Assembly (NCBI RefSeq): GCF_005239225.2
Contig: NC_133291.1
Location: forward strand, 15,647,654 to 15,711,653
Length of the DNA: 64,000 nucleotides
Direction: 5' to 3'
DNA from: Populus alba
Lineage: Eukaryota; Streptophyta; Magnoliopsida; Malpighiales; Salicaceae
The number at the start of each line of letters is the position of its first letter. Position 1 is the first letter of the stretch. A program made the translations under genes and the position numbers. The notes below the pieces were generated by a model. It worked only from the letters and a program-made list of their open reading frames with translations. It was not told where the DNA came from and searched no databases. Shown here piece by piece: positions 54,785 through 64,000 of this stretch.

Positions 54785-56405
54785 TGACACGACCAAAAGC
54801 TTGATGTCTTCTCCCAAGTGCAGGAGTGTCCAAGTAATAAATAACCCGGCAAGACCGGGGTCGAACCACAGAGAGGTTAATTGTATAAATTATAAATAAC
54901 AACGCAACAATAACAATAATAACGATAATAATAACAATAGTAGTACTAGTAATAGTAATAATAATAATAATACTCAGTACGTGGCGTTGTTATACCTGAG
55001 AATGATCTAAAAGATTGGGTCACAGGTTTCCAGCCTATATACTGAGTTTATGAAAAGATCAAAGAGATATATTATATAATATAAACAGAATGCAAATAAT
55101 AATAATAATAATAAAAGAAGAAGAAGAAGAAGATGAAGATATTAATGAGAACTTTGAGATGAAAGATTAATGTAAGGATTAAACAACGATAAAAACAAAT
55201 GTCAAGGTTAGAGGATCCACTAATGGTACTTCAAACAAGTATAATATAAACTCTTATTACTCAATTGGAAACCACACATAAAGGAGGTTCCAATCAGATT
55301 ATAAATTGTTAACATGATTACATTAGTTATCTTATTCGAATAAAGCTAATACTTGTAAATGTTGGCAAGCATTCATGATTATAACTTATGTTAACAACAA
55401 ATCAAGTTCCTTTCATAGCTCAGGTGTCGGTTAAGGTCCAACGTTAAGGTCCATGTTAAGTTTATATTATACTTATTCTTACACCATTAGTGTACCCTTT
55501 TCATCTTGACATAATTAACTTAGCTAAATATAATGAAAGAAAGAAACATAGATGAACAAGATAAGAACATAAATGAGAAAGAAGTTAACTAAGTAAAGGA
55601 AAGGAAATGAAGTGCATAAACTTGATATTAATGAAAGCAAAACATAAGCAATACAAAGAGAGAAAGCAAGAGCATGATCTTGATCTAGAAACCAAGATGC
55701 CTCAATACATGGTAAATGCCTCCTTTTATAGGCCAAAATTTAGAACTATTGATTTGTTAATTAATTGATGAGTGGGTGGCCACATCTTGACTTGGTGATA
55801 ATCCTTATCTTCTTGTCTGAACAAGACGTCATTTCTAACATCATAATTTGCCCAGAATCCTTAGGAATGTTCTAGGAAATTGTCTCAGATTTCCAACAAA
55901 AAAAAAGATGAGGTCATTTGGACTTCTAGAACTCAAGATATAGGCTGAACACTAAATAGTGTCTGGGCTGCAGGACAGCATCGGACTTCTTCGTTGTTCC
56001 TTCAGTTTGGACTTCAAAACGGCCTTTTTAAATCTTAGGCTCCCATGAAAGTTGTAGGCCTTTGTCTTACCTTTCCATCCATATAAAATGGACCTAAATC
56101 CGAGATCTAGAGCTCCAGATATGATCCAATTACCGAGCAATGTTCCGGTTTGGACTGCACCGGCATCTCTTTTCTAAGTTTGGCCATCTCTTTGTCCTTT
56201 CACTTTCAATACTTAAACTCATCAATCAATCCTTTTATTTATGTGATAGGCCTGCATTTAATTTAAGCATTTACCATAAATTAAGGTATCTTATAGTATC
56301 AAACTTGTTATTATAAAACATGCTTTAGTTAAGGAGTTATTGATACTTCAAGTGCAAAATGATGATATAAAACCTTGATAAACATGCACTTTTAAGTACT
56401 AATCA
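54785..56405 (-). mobile_element. 5' LTR of the Athila element
   Basis: 1621 bp, TG...CA, with a TATA box CTATAAAAGG at 55722-55731 (minus). Compared with the 3' LTR it lacks about 145 bp at 55433 and carries a few filler bases there. Scattered substitutions suggest an insertion of moderate age. Confidence 0.93.
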
Positions 56406-56410
56406 TGCAG

Positions 56411-57620
56411 CCCTTAGGAAAGATACTTGGAGCGGTGGGATAACAAATTCCTCTTCTTCTGACTCTCTTCCTTCAATCCTTGCCATTCTTGCCTCCTTTC
56501 TTATCTGGACATCCAGTTTGTAATCATCTTTCTTGGGCTTATATCCAAGCCCAAACCTTTGATCCGCACTCTTTAGCTTGATTGATCCAGTCTTCTTATT
56601 ACATTGGAAAGGAGCCCTATTCTTCAGAAAGCATTTCGCAGCCATTTTTGCCACTCAAAGGATTCTAGGCTTTCCCAGCACTGCACCTTCAGGAACCCAT
56701 TCCGTATTCACAATTTCAAATGCATGAATATTACCATCTCTAAAATCTTCTGCTTCAATGAAGGGTATGGCTACATTTTTTATCATGGAAATTGTCTCTT
56801 TAGCTTTGACAAGTTACCAAGAACATATGTGGTCCCACATATAGCTCCTCTTCTAGGATCCCAATTATCTTTCTTAGCGAACCATTATATGCTCTCGCCA
56901 TCAATGTGCTAGGTTTCATATGTGATTGATTGATAGCATTTCTTTCAACATATGCCTTGGTAGGACGTTCAATGCAAAACCATTATTGAGTACCTTTCCG
57001 ATTAGAATATCCTTACACCGCACTGTAATGTATAGTGACTTGTTATGCCTAGTACAATCGGGACCCAATTCATCTTCAATGAAGCAAACGTAATTCAAGG
57101 CTTGGATTCTTCCCACTAAATGTTTCATGGCTTCTTAATTGATGTCTTGAGGAACGTATGCCTCATTCAATACTTTCTGTAAAGCCTTCCTAAGTGGCTC
57201 CGAGCTTAGAATCAAAGACAACAGTGCTATTCTTGCTGGAGTTTTCTTGAGATGTTCAACAACATTATATTTACTGTGTTTCATCAGCTTCAAGAATTCA
57301 TTGGTTTCCTCTTCTGTGACAGGTTTGTTTATTTCCTCGGTTGCATCAACCCCCTCTTTACCCTTAGCTTTTCTCTGTTTTTACAATTCTTCTGGAGTGA
57401 AATATATGCCAATATGGGTTAATCCTTCAATTTCTGCTTGAAAAATTGGGGGTTGCTGGGTGCTTTTAAAGGAACACCCATAATCATAAGGCAAGGCATT
57501 GTAACTCCCTTTATGTGCCACTACTGGTTTGGATAAGACCAGTTTGGGTGGCTTTCCTGTAACGAATTGTACTCGACACACCTCTTTATTTGGTGCTTCC
57601 ATCATGGACACCACCTCACC
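56411..57620 (-). pseudogene. Tat/Ogre protease and linker, degraded
   Basis: Frames at 57614-57381, 57128-56916 and 56654-56411 read as pieces of one pol region. The protease active site appears as V-L-N-N-G-F-A-L-N-V-L-P, where D-N-G-S-A-L-N-V is expected, so the catalytic Asp is lost. The linker contains F-G-L-G-Y-K-P-K and ends at the Athila insertion (TGCAG). Confidence 0.8.
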
Positions 57621-59030
57621 TATTGCTTTCTCAATTCATAGCAATCCACGACTCATCATTTGTAGTACTTTTTTTATGAAAACCCTCACACTAGCTAATC
57701 ACATGGCCTTTTATATTATGATGGCCTTCTATATTATGATACTCACAACACTTCTCGCTACCCTCTTTGTACCTTGCATCTACCATCATTTGATAGATCC
57801 TATCCATTGGCACCTTCAAGATTTTTTAGTATTCTATTTCTAACATGTTTACAGACCCATTACTTGAAGCATGATTAGGTAGAGGGTTCACATTCACATT
57901 AGAGGCATCTTCAAAAGTTATCCATCCTGCTTTGATCAATTATAGAAGCTCTCTCTTGAAAGCGTTATAAGTATCGATGTTATGTCCAGCTACACCGGCA
58001 TGGTATTCACATGCAAGATTTGGCTTATACCAGCTAGGGTAAGGCGGTTGTAGGGTGCCAAAGGTATGGGGGCTTCTTGTCCGATACTTAGTAGCTTCAG
58101 CGGTAACAACAATGGAGGCAATTGTTCTTGGGTTCTTTGATAGTTCTTTTTTGAGAAACTTGCAGCTTGGTTTTTTACTTGGTGGTTTTGGGGTTCAGGT
58201 TTTCTAGCTACGATTAGGAAGTTGAAATTGGTGTTAGCAATTTGGGATGAAAGGGATGGAGTGTTATATCTTTAGAATTGGCCTTTCTTGCTTTTATAGC
58301 TATTTTCAACATGATCAATCTCCTTCTTTTTTACTTTGAAACCTTTTTTTCCATGGGTGCAGAGATTCTCTCACTCTTAACTCCTTACTTTATTCGCTCT
58401 GCTACTGCAATGCATCAGTGAATTGTTAAGCCGAACTACCCATCACGTGTTCGTAGTATAGCGCTTTTAGCATGTTAGCTAATAGAGCAACCATTTTCTT
58501 TTCTAGGAGTGGGGGATGTACATGTGCTGCCAAATCTCTCCATCTCTGGACATACTCCCTTATACTCTGTCTCCTTTCTCCAAATTAGACAAACTAGTTA
58601 TATCTGGAGCAATATCCATGTTGTATTTGTATTGCTAGATGAAAGTGTCTACGAGATCCTTCCAGGTATGAATCCTGGTATTATCTAACCTCATATACTA
58701 GCTCAATGCTGCTCCACTCAAGCTGTCTTGGAAGAAGTACATCAGTAGCTTCTCATTGTGCATCACTTCTGCCATTTTATTGCAATAAGATTTGATATGG
58801 GTAACAAGGCATTGAGTTCCGGTATATTTGATAAATTCAGAATTGGGGCCAACTTCTTTATACTGTATATGGAGCAATGCACTTTAGTTATGTGCGATAA
58901 TTCTTCTACCTTGGTTCTTAAGCAATCCCCTTCGACTAATTGCATCATCTCAGATCTTTTACCGTATTCCAAAAAGGTAATGGAAGTCATGGTCTTAACT
59001 CAAAAATCCTACAGAGTTTAAATAAGTTCT
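57621..59030 (-). pseudogene. Tat/Ogre gag, degraded
   Basis: On the minus strand, about 58510-58410 reads K-M-V-A-L-L-A-N-M-L-K-A-L-Y-Y-E-H-V-M-G, followed by S-S-A, a stop, then Q-F-T-D-A. This is the conserved end of a Tat-lineage capsid domain. The frame 58990-58763 is the gag N-terminus (L-E-Y-G-K-R-S-E-M). Stops and shifts are frequent. No intact frame remains. Confidence 0.75.
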
Positions 59031-59367
59031 AGGTTATATGAGGGATATGTTTTCTAACTAGTCTCAAAAGGTATATGAACTACCCGGTAACTACCTTTTG
59101 TGAAGGCAGTATGGAGGTTTACAAGGGATGGTTGGGGCACTGTGTCACTGCCATCACCGAGTAAACACTTGGCTTATAGTTGGATGTTTTACGAATTTAA
59201 ACCTCAACTGAAAGTCATGAGACAAGTCGCCACTCCCCATTTAACCTAAAATTGAGTTTTATTTGCAAAATGCATGCTAAAGCAATAAAAAATACGAGCT
59301 AAAATTAAAGACCAACAAAAAGGCAAACAATCAAACAAGCAAAGCTTTGTCTAACCAGACAAAGTGT
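59031..59367 (-). mobile_element. 5' leader of the Tat element
   Basis: Non-coding sequence between gag and PBS. It resembles 60950-61320, the leader of a second element. Confidence 0.6.
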
Positions 59368-59387
59368 CCCAAGTGGAGTCACCATCC
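59368..59387 (-). promoter_or_regulatory. Primer-binding region of the Tat element
   Basis: The minus strand reads GGATGGTGACTCCACTTGGG directly next to the LTR edge. TGGTGACTCC resembles the tRNA-Arg-type PBS of Tat/Ogre elements. Confidence 0.6.
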
Positions 59388-60636
59388 TGTCACGAGAGTG
59401 CGAGCACATCTAGTTACTGCTAAAAGGAGAAGAAACAGAGGCTTGCAAAGGAGAGGGGAATCTCGTGGTTGGAATTGTTGGAATGGCTGCTGTTGGGAAG
59501 GACAATAGCTTCTGGGCGAGGTGGTTAATGTTGCTGCTGCTTAGGTCTATGGCAATGGTAAAGAAGAAGAGTTTCACAATGAAGGGAGAGAGGTGGTGCA
59601 ACCACTACGTGAGATGGTTTGATGGCTACTTGAGGTGGAGATGATGGTGAGAAGATAGGTGATGAGAGTGGTGGTGCCTGAAGGCCACGGCGAAGAGAGG
59701 AGAAAGGACCGGTTACAGAAGAAATGAGCAGGGAAGGCTGGTTTTTGGCCAACTTTGCATTCAATTTTCTCTTCCAAGGCATGAAATCCACTCCTATTTA
59801 TAGAGGATCGAAGAGGGTAATCTTGTCTACATAGGAAAAAATTTTGAACCCTCAATTCGGTTAGGAAGGATCCCAATTGTTGGCTCAAAGTGTGCATCAT
59901 GAGTTATTCAATCTGCAGAACAAAGCTGCCCGAGTTGGCTTGTTTAGGTTGGTGTCGGCGTCGTCTCATCATCATTCAGACTGAAATGTTCAGTTAGGGA
60001 TGTAAAGAAACTACATGGGACCATTTGTGTGCACGTTTTGTTAGATTTGATGGAGAAATGAAGCATTAAATATATCTAAAAAGTAGTCACCCGAGCAGAA
60101 TTCTCGAGCAAAATCGGGATGACAATGAACAATGCCTGGCGACACTTCATCTAGTCCTATATGTATATATATTCAATTTAGTTCTCTAACTTTCAATTGA
60201 TTTCAATTGATTTCAATTGAACCCTAATTAACCCTAAACTTTGATTTAATGCAATTAGATCCTTGCAGAACTTCAACTTCAACCCTAAATTTACGCGCCT
60301 TATACAATTTGATCCTTGATCTCGGATTTATGCAATTTAACCCTTAATTGACAATTAAACTTCAATTTCACCCTCGGTTTTGTCAATTGAGCCCCATAGT
60401 TTGCCACCTCTTGCAAAATAGTCCTTAGCTGCGAATTATAGTAATTTAACCCCTAATTGACTCCAAAACTTGAAAAAAAAAAAAATTAGATCTCTTAAAA
60501 TTTCAATCATCTCAACTAATCCCAAATTAGACTTCCAGGCTTAATTTTTCACTAATTAAGCTCTAAATAAAATTAATTTGACCCATTTAAAGTATAATTA
60601 AGTACTTGCACTTAATTAAATCCTTTAATTAGGTAC
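59388..60636 (-). mobile_element. 5' LTR of the Tat element (truncated)
   Basis: Homologous to 37480-38830. It has a TATA box CTATAAATAG at 59794-59803 on the minus strand and the same degenerate AATTTAACCCCTAATTGAC-type units. It stops at about 60636, short of the expected TGTCATAACCC end, where a duplicated LTR piece and another leader follow. Confidence 0.72.
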
Positions 60637-61329
60637 CTAAAAAGTAGCCACCCGGGCAACATTCTCAGGCAAAATCAAAATCAAGGAAGACCAATGCCAA
60701 ATGACGCATCAACTCGGTGCATGCATGACAAATGTATGAGTATGTAATCTACATGATGAACTCGTCCTTTGAGGAGTGACATGATCATAACTCTTATATG
60801 ATAAAACAAAAATCTTAATTCTTTCTCAAACTCTAAAATGAAAATTTTCCAAGTGACAACCATTGTGTTACCCACAAGTCTTGAGTTCAAAATGCTTCAA
60901 GAAGGGTTTGCCCTGATGCAAATAACAATAGCACATACAACCTAAGGACAAGTTATATTCATTATGTGAACATGGGTAAGTTTTTTACCTTGTCTCAACA
61001 GGGTCTCATATCTGCCCACTAACAATCTTCGTAAAAATAGTATAGGGGCATTACGAGAAATGATTAAGGCACGTATACCCATATTTACCAAGTAGGTACT
61101 CGGATATGAGTTAGGTGTTTTACGCATCTGAACCTTAACCAATAATCACAGGACATATCGTTAATTCCCGACTTAACTTAGAAGCTTGTGTGTGCTTTCA
61201 AAAATAAATACATGTGATTCATGTGACAATTCTATAAAATGCATGGAAAAACATTAACAAAATAAAACAAAACACTTAAACATATCAAATACACAAAGCT
61301 TAGTCTAATATTGTAAAAAACAATACCTT
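60637..61329 (-). mobile_element. Leader fragment of a second Tat-like element
   Basis: Starts with a short repeat of LTR sequence (AAAGTAGCCACCCGGGCAAC, compare 38166-38185), then leader sequence related to 59031-59367. Short ORFs here are not convincing. Confidence 0.55.
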
Positions 61330-61349
61330 CCCAAATGAAGTCGTCATTC
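61330..61349 (-). promoter_or_regulatory. Primer-binding region of the second Tat-like element
   Basis: GAATGACGACTTCATTTGGG on the minus strand aligns with GGATGGTGACTCCACTTGGG at 59368-59387 and likewise abuts a TGTC LTR edge. Confidence 0.5.
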
Positions 61350-63250
61350 TGTCGCATGTCCCTCGCGCAGCGTCGTTGGCAATTTCTGTTATTGCTTGTT
61401 GATTCTTAGAAGTCACCACCTAGTATTTGGTTCAAGGTTACTAGTACTAGTCTTGTCAGAGATTCACAGGTAAGCGACTAGTTGTGATTAGAAAAAGGTA
61501 TTAGCACTCCTAGCGCACCCTACCTGAGATAAGCTACTTCGTAACTTGATGTAATTTCAAAGGTTTTGAAAGTTGTCTTGCTAATGATTTCTTAAAAAGA
61601 AAAAAACGAGTTCTTCTCAGTAATAAAATCCTTATCTTATTAGGTATAAAAAAAAACCTAATTGCTCTAGCATTAATAAAAACAAAACTAACTTTTCTAT
61701 TTAGTATAAAAAATACATCTTACGTATAAGATTATAATCCCGAATACCAAAAGAAAAATATTTTTTTGATAGTTTTTGAAATATGAACTAAATTCAATGC
61801 AAATTAAAACATTTAATTTTTTTTTATCTTTAATGATAACTTTTCTGTCTTTTTAATTGTTATCATTAAAAAAATACATAAAAAAATATAAACACATCAC
61901 TTTTTTAATATATTTTACCCACACCAAGACTACATATTGCAAAATACTCAACGTAATTATTAATCTAAGCAACACATTAAACAATTTAAATTTACAAAAA
62001 AATGCCCTAAAATAGAATCAGGAATAGTGCAGCCACAAGAACAGTGTTGTGAAGCTTCAAAGACAATATAAACAATGGCGGCGCGTCTGCTCCACGTGCA
62101 GCAGGCACTGGCAACGTGTGGGTTCACGCGCCGTCGCTAGTGAAGGCAAGAAAACTGGTGGATCGGGAAGGCCTTTCTCTCTTCTTCCTTTCCCTGACGA
62201 TGGTGAGGAACTACATCATCTGCATCAACAAAAAACACACAATAGTTGATTGTACTTTACTTTTTCCTTTTCATTTGCTTCTCTCATTTCTCCTTCTTCA
62301 GATCTGTTTTTGTTCTTTTTGTCTGCCTTTCTCTGTTTCAGGTGGCCTGCGATAAGGCCAAAGGGTTGCTGGCAACCGAGTTTCTGGCAAGTCTGGCCGA
62401 CGAAGATGGAGGAGAAAGAACTGTTGCCTGATAGTCGGTTCCAGTGGAAATAGGGTTGGATTTGAGGGCGCTGCTATACGTGGGCTACTGCTAAAGAGTC
62501 TACTCCAAGATCTTGGCGAGCTGCAGGGAACGAGGAAGATGGAAATGGGAGGCGGATAGTGAGAAGAAACGGATGAGGGAGATCTAGAGAGGGAGAAAAA
62601 GATGTGGCGGCTATGGCTTGGAGGCCGACTAAAGAGTAGATGCTGGTACTAAAGGTTAGCGAGAAAAGAGGAAGGTCTGTGTGTAGGGAGGTTGTAAGGT
62701 TGTGGATTTATTAGGGGGGAAGTTAGTGATGGTCGTGGGTAGGCTGAATGGGAGAGGAGGTCGTGTGTGAGGGTTGTTTTGGTGTGTTATTAGTTTATAG
62801 GAAAAAGGAAATGAGGGATCAACCGAGAAAGGAGAGGGTGAGGATGGCGACTGGAAGAGAAAAGTGAGGTGCCTGGGAAGAGAGGCTGGGAGGTGGTGTG
62901 TGGGGTTGAGAAGGGGGATGTGAGAGGAGAAGATGGACAAATCTAGGGAAAAAGAGGAAGTGCGGGGAAGCTTGTGTTGACGAGGGAAATGGAAGGGCTC
63001 GGGTTTGGTTTTGTCTAGGAGAGAAGACCAAAGGGAGAGGGGGGCGGTGGCTTTGGCTAGTTTTGGTGCAGGGGAACAAGGTCAAAAATCCAAAAGAAAG
63101 GGGGCGCCACCTCTTGGCCGAGAGAGAAAATTTAGGTTGAGGATTTTTATTTTTGTGGTTGTCTAAAATTTTTCTTTCTCAAAATTACTCCTTGTTTATG
63201 TGTTGGAAACTCTTATTTATATGAAAAAAATGTTGCTAGGTCTCAAACTT
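61350..63250 (-). mobile_element. Probable LTR of the second Tat-like element (right end not found)
   Basis: Begins TGTCGCATG next to the PBS. It contains a GA-rich, on the minus strand CT-rich, transcribed-leader-like zone at 62450-63120 and a possible TATA box TATAAATA at 63214-63221 (minus), like the promoter layout of the LTRs at 37336 and 59388. Proline-rich frames at 62656-63085 are leader by-products. The right border is not identified. Confidence 0.4.
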
Positions 63251-64000
63251 GGTCCCTTAACATCTGTTTGTTTTTTTTTTTTTTGTAAATTTGATTTTTC
63301 TTATTTTTTTGAATTTTTCTTATCAACATCGACTCAAATGAGAAAAATCATTGATTTCAAAAATAATACGTTAAAAGTCCAACGCGTTCTAAAAACCATT
63401 CAAAATTTAAATTCTTTTGAGACGATGCTGAAAATGCTAAAAACGACGCACATATATTAAAAATGTATTTTTTTGGATTTTCGTTACTTTTCACTATTTT
63501 TGTATTTTTCAAAAAATTTTATCAAAAAAATGAGTCAAAAAATTGAATAACAACAAAGATATTCAAATATCATGGTATTTATTTTTTTGGTATTACCATG
63601 GTACTAACTAGCTTGACAGAAAAATAAAAAGTACAACTTATATGCACTAAATTGTTTCATAGGCTTGCTAATGACAACTCACAATATTGTTGCACTTTTG
63701 AGAGAATAACTACAAAACTTAGTACATGTTGTTTATTGTTAATAAATACAAGTAAATTATGTGTCAAGAGCCCAAATTCTTGATCTTTAACTGCTGAAAT
63801 ATACTAAAGAAGAGAGAGGAGAGAGGAGATGACAAGTAAGAGTTATGTATTTCCTATCCTACAGGGAGTTCATTCTATTTTTAGCTTACCAAAAAAAAAG
63901 TTCATTCTATTTTTGCCTTCCAAGTCACAAACTTAAGTTATACTCTTGGATTTCATTTATAGACATTGAAGGATTGACTGCTATCAGAAACCATCATGGT
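63251..64000. other. AT-rich DNA, no feature seen
   Basis: May be U3 of the LTR to the left or unrelated intergenic sequence. No supported gene. Confidence 0.5.

Larger units (their letters stand above)
45524..56405 (-). mobile_element. Athila-lineage LTR retrotransposon carrying LOG and a Cys-rich ORF, TSD TGCAG
   Basis: A 10,882-bp element inserted in Tat sequence, with perfect 5-bp duplications TGCAG (45519-45523 and 56406-56410). LTRs are 45524-47306 (3') and 54785-56405 (5'). The order on the minus strand is gag, protease, RT, RNase H, integrase, a Cys-rich ORF, a LOG-family ORF, non-coding repeats, PPT, LTR. Athila membership rests on the long LTRs, a D-L-G-A-S-V-N protease, an F-M-D-D RT, and an integrase C-terminus with [16 protein letters not shown]. 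The gag-pol frame is broken at about four places. The leader and PBS are deleted. The two extra ORFs are intact. Confidence 0.95.

Noticed and set aside
62656..63085. Proline-rich minus ORFs near the right end
   Set aside because: They are by-products of a GA/CT-rich LTR leader, with no domain and no conserved start.
1..64000. tRNA, rRNA or snRNA genes
   Set aside because: No A/B-box pair with a cloverleaf, no rRNA core and no snRNA signature was recognised. The only tRNA-related sequences are retroelement primer-binding sites.

Overview
The window is nuclear DNA from a dicot plant. The evidence is introns with GT/AG borders, several nested plant LTR-retrotransposon lineages, a plant-type LINE and long AT-rich satellite arrays. 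A Salicaceae-like tree is possible, but I cannot prove the species. The only ordinary host gene I can support is a five-exon gene for mitochondrial ribosomal protein uL3m (30240-32902, +). Almost everything else is repeat, which suggests pericentromeric or repeat-rich heterochromatin beside a small gene island.

Layout. 1-9885: a mosaic of broken retroelements, including a LINE ORF1 remnant, a gag-pol remnant, LTR fragments, a head-to-head LTR inverted repeat, a deletion-derivative element with PBS and PPT, and a 5'-truncated LINE split by a solo LTR. 9886-27545: an ~80-bp AT-rich satellite in long arrays. It is interrupted by a complete CRM-like Ty3/gypsy element (13762-21032, -; TSD CTATG) and changes orientation near 24210 and near 26608. 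27546-30239: AT-rich DNA with a GC-rich terminal-inverted-repeat element at 29570-29915. 30240-32902: uL3m. 32903-37335: intergenic DNA. 37336-60636: a degraded Tat/Ogre-lineage element (-) invaded by an old Athila LTR fragment, a 944-bp solo LTR and one complete Athila-lineage element. 60637-64000: leader and probable LTR of a second Tat-like element.

The main discovery candidate is the Athila-lineage element at 45524-56405 (-, 10,882 bp, perfect TSD TGCAG, LTRs of 1783 and 1621 bp). Between the end of integrase and the 3' LTR, where Athila elements may carry an env-like ORF, it carries two uninterrupted, intronless sense-strand ORFs. One is a 182-aa basic cysteine-rich protein resembling the nucleic-acid-binding proteins of carla-like plant RNA viruses. 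The other is a 199-aa LOG-family protein, a putative cytokinin riboside 5'-monophosphate phosphoribohydrolase. Each ORF has its own TATA-like motif about 60-66 bp upstream and a good ATG context, while gag-pol of the same copy has at least four disabling lesions. If this arrangement recurs at other loci, it is a retrotransposon that carries a cytokinin-activating enzyme together with a viral-type regulator or silencing-suppressor-like protein.

All calls rest on reading the sequence. No database search was possible, and lineage names (CRM-like, Athila, Tat/Ogre) come from recognised domain motifs and structure.
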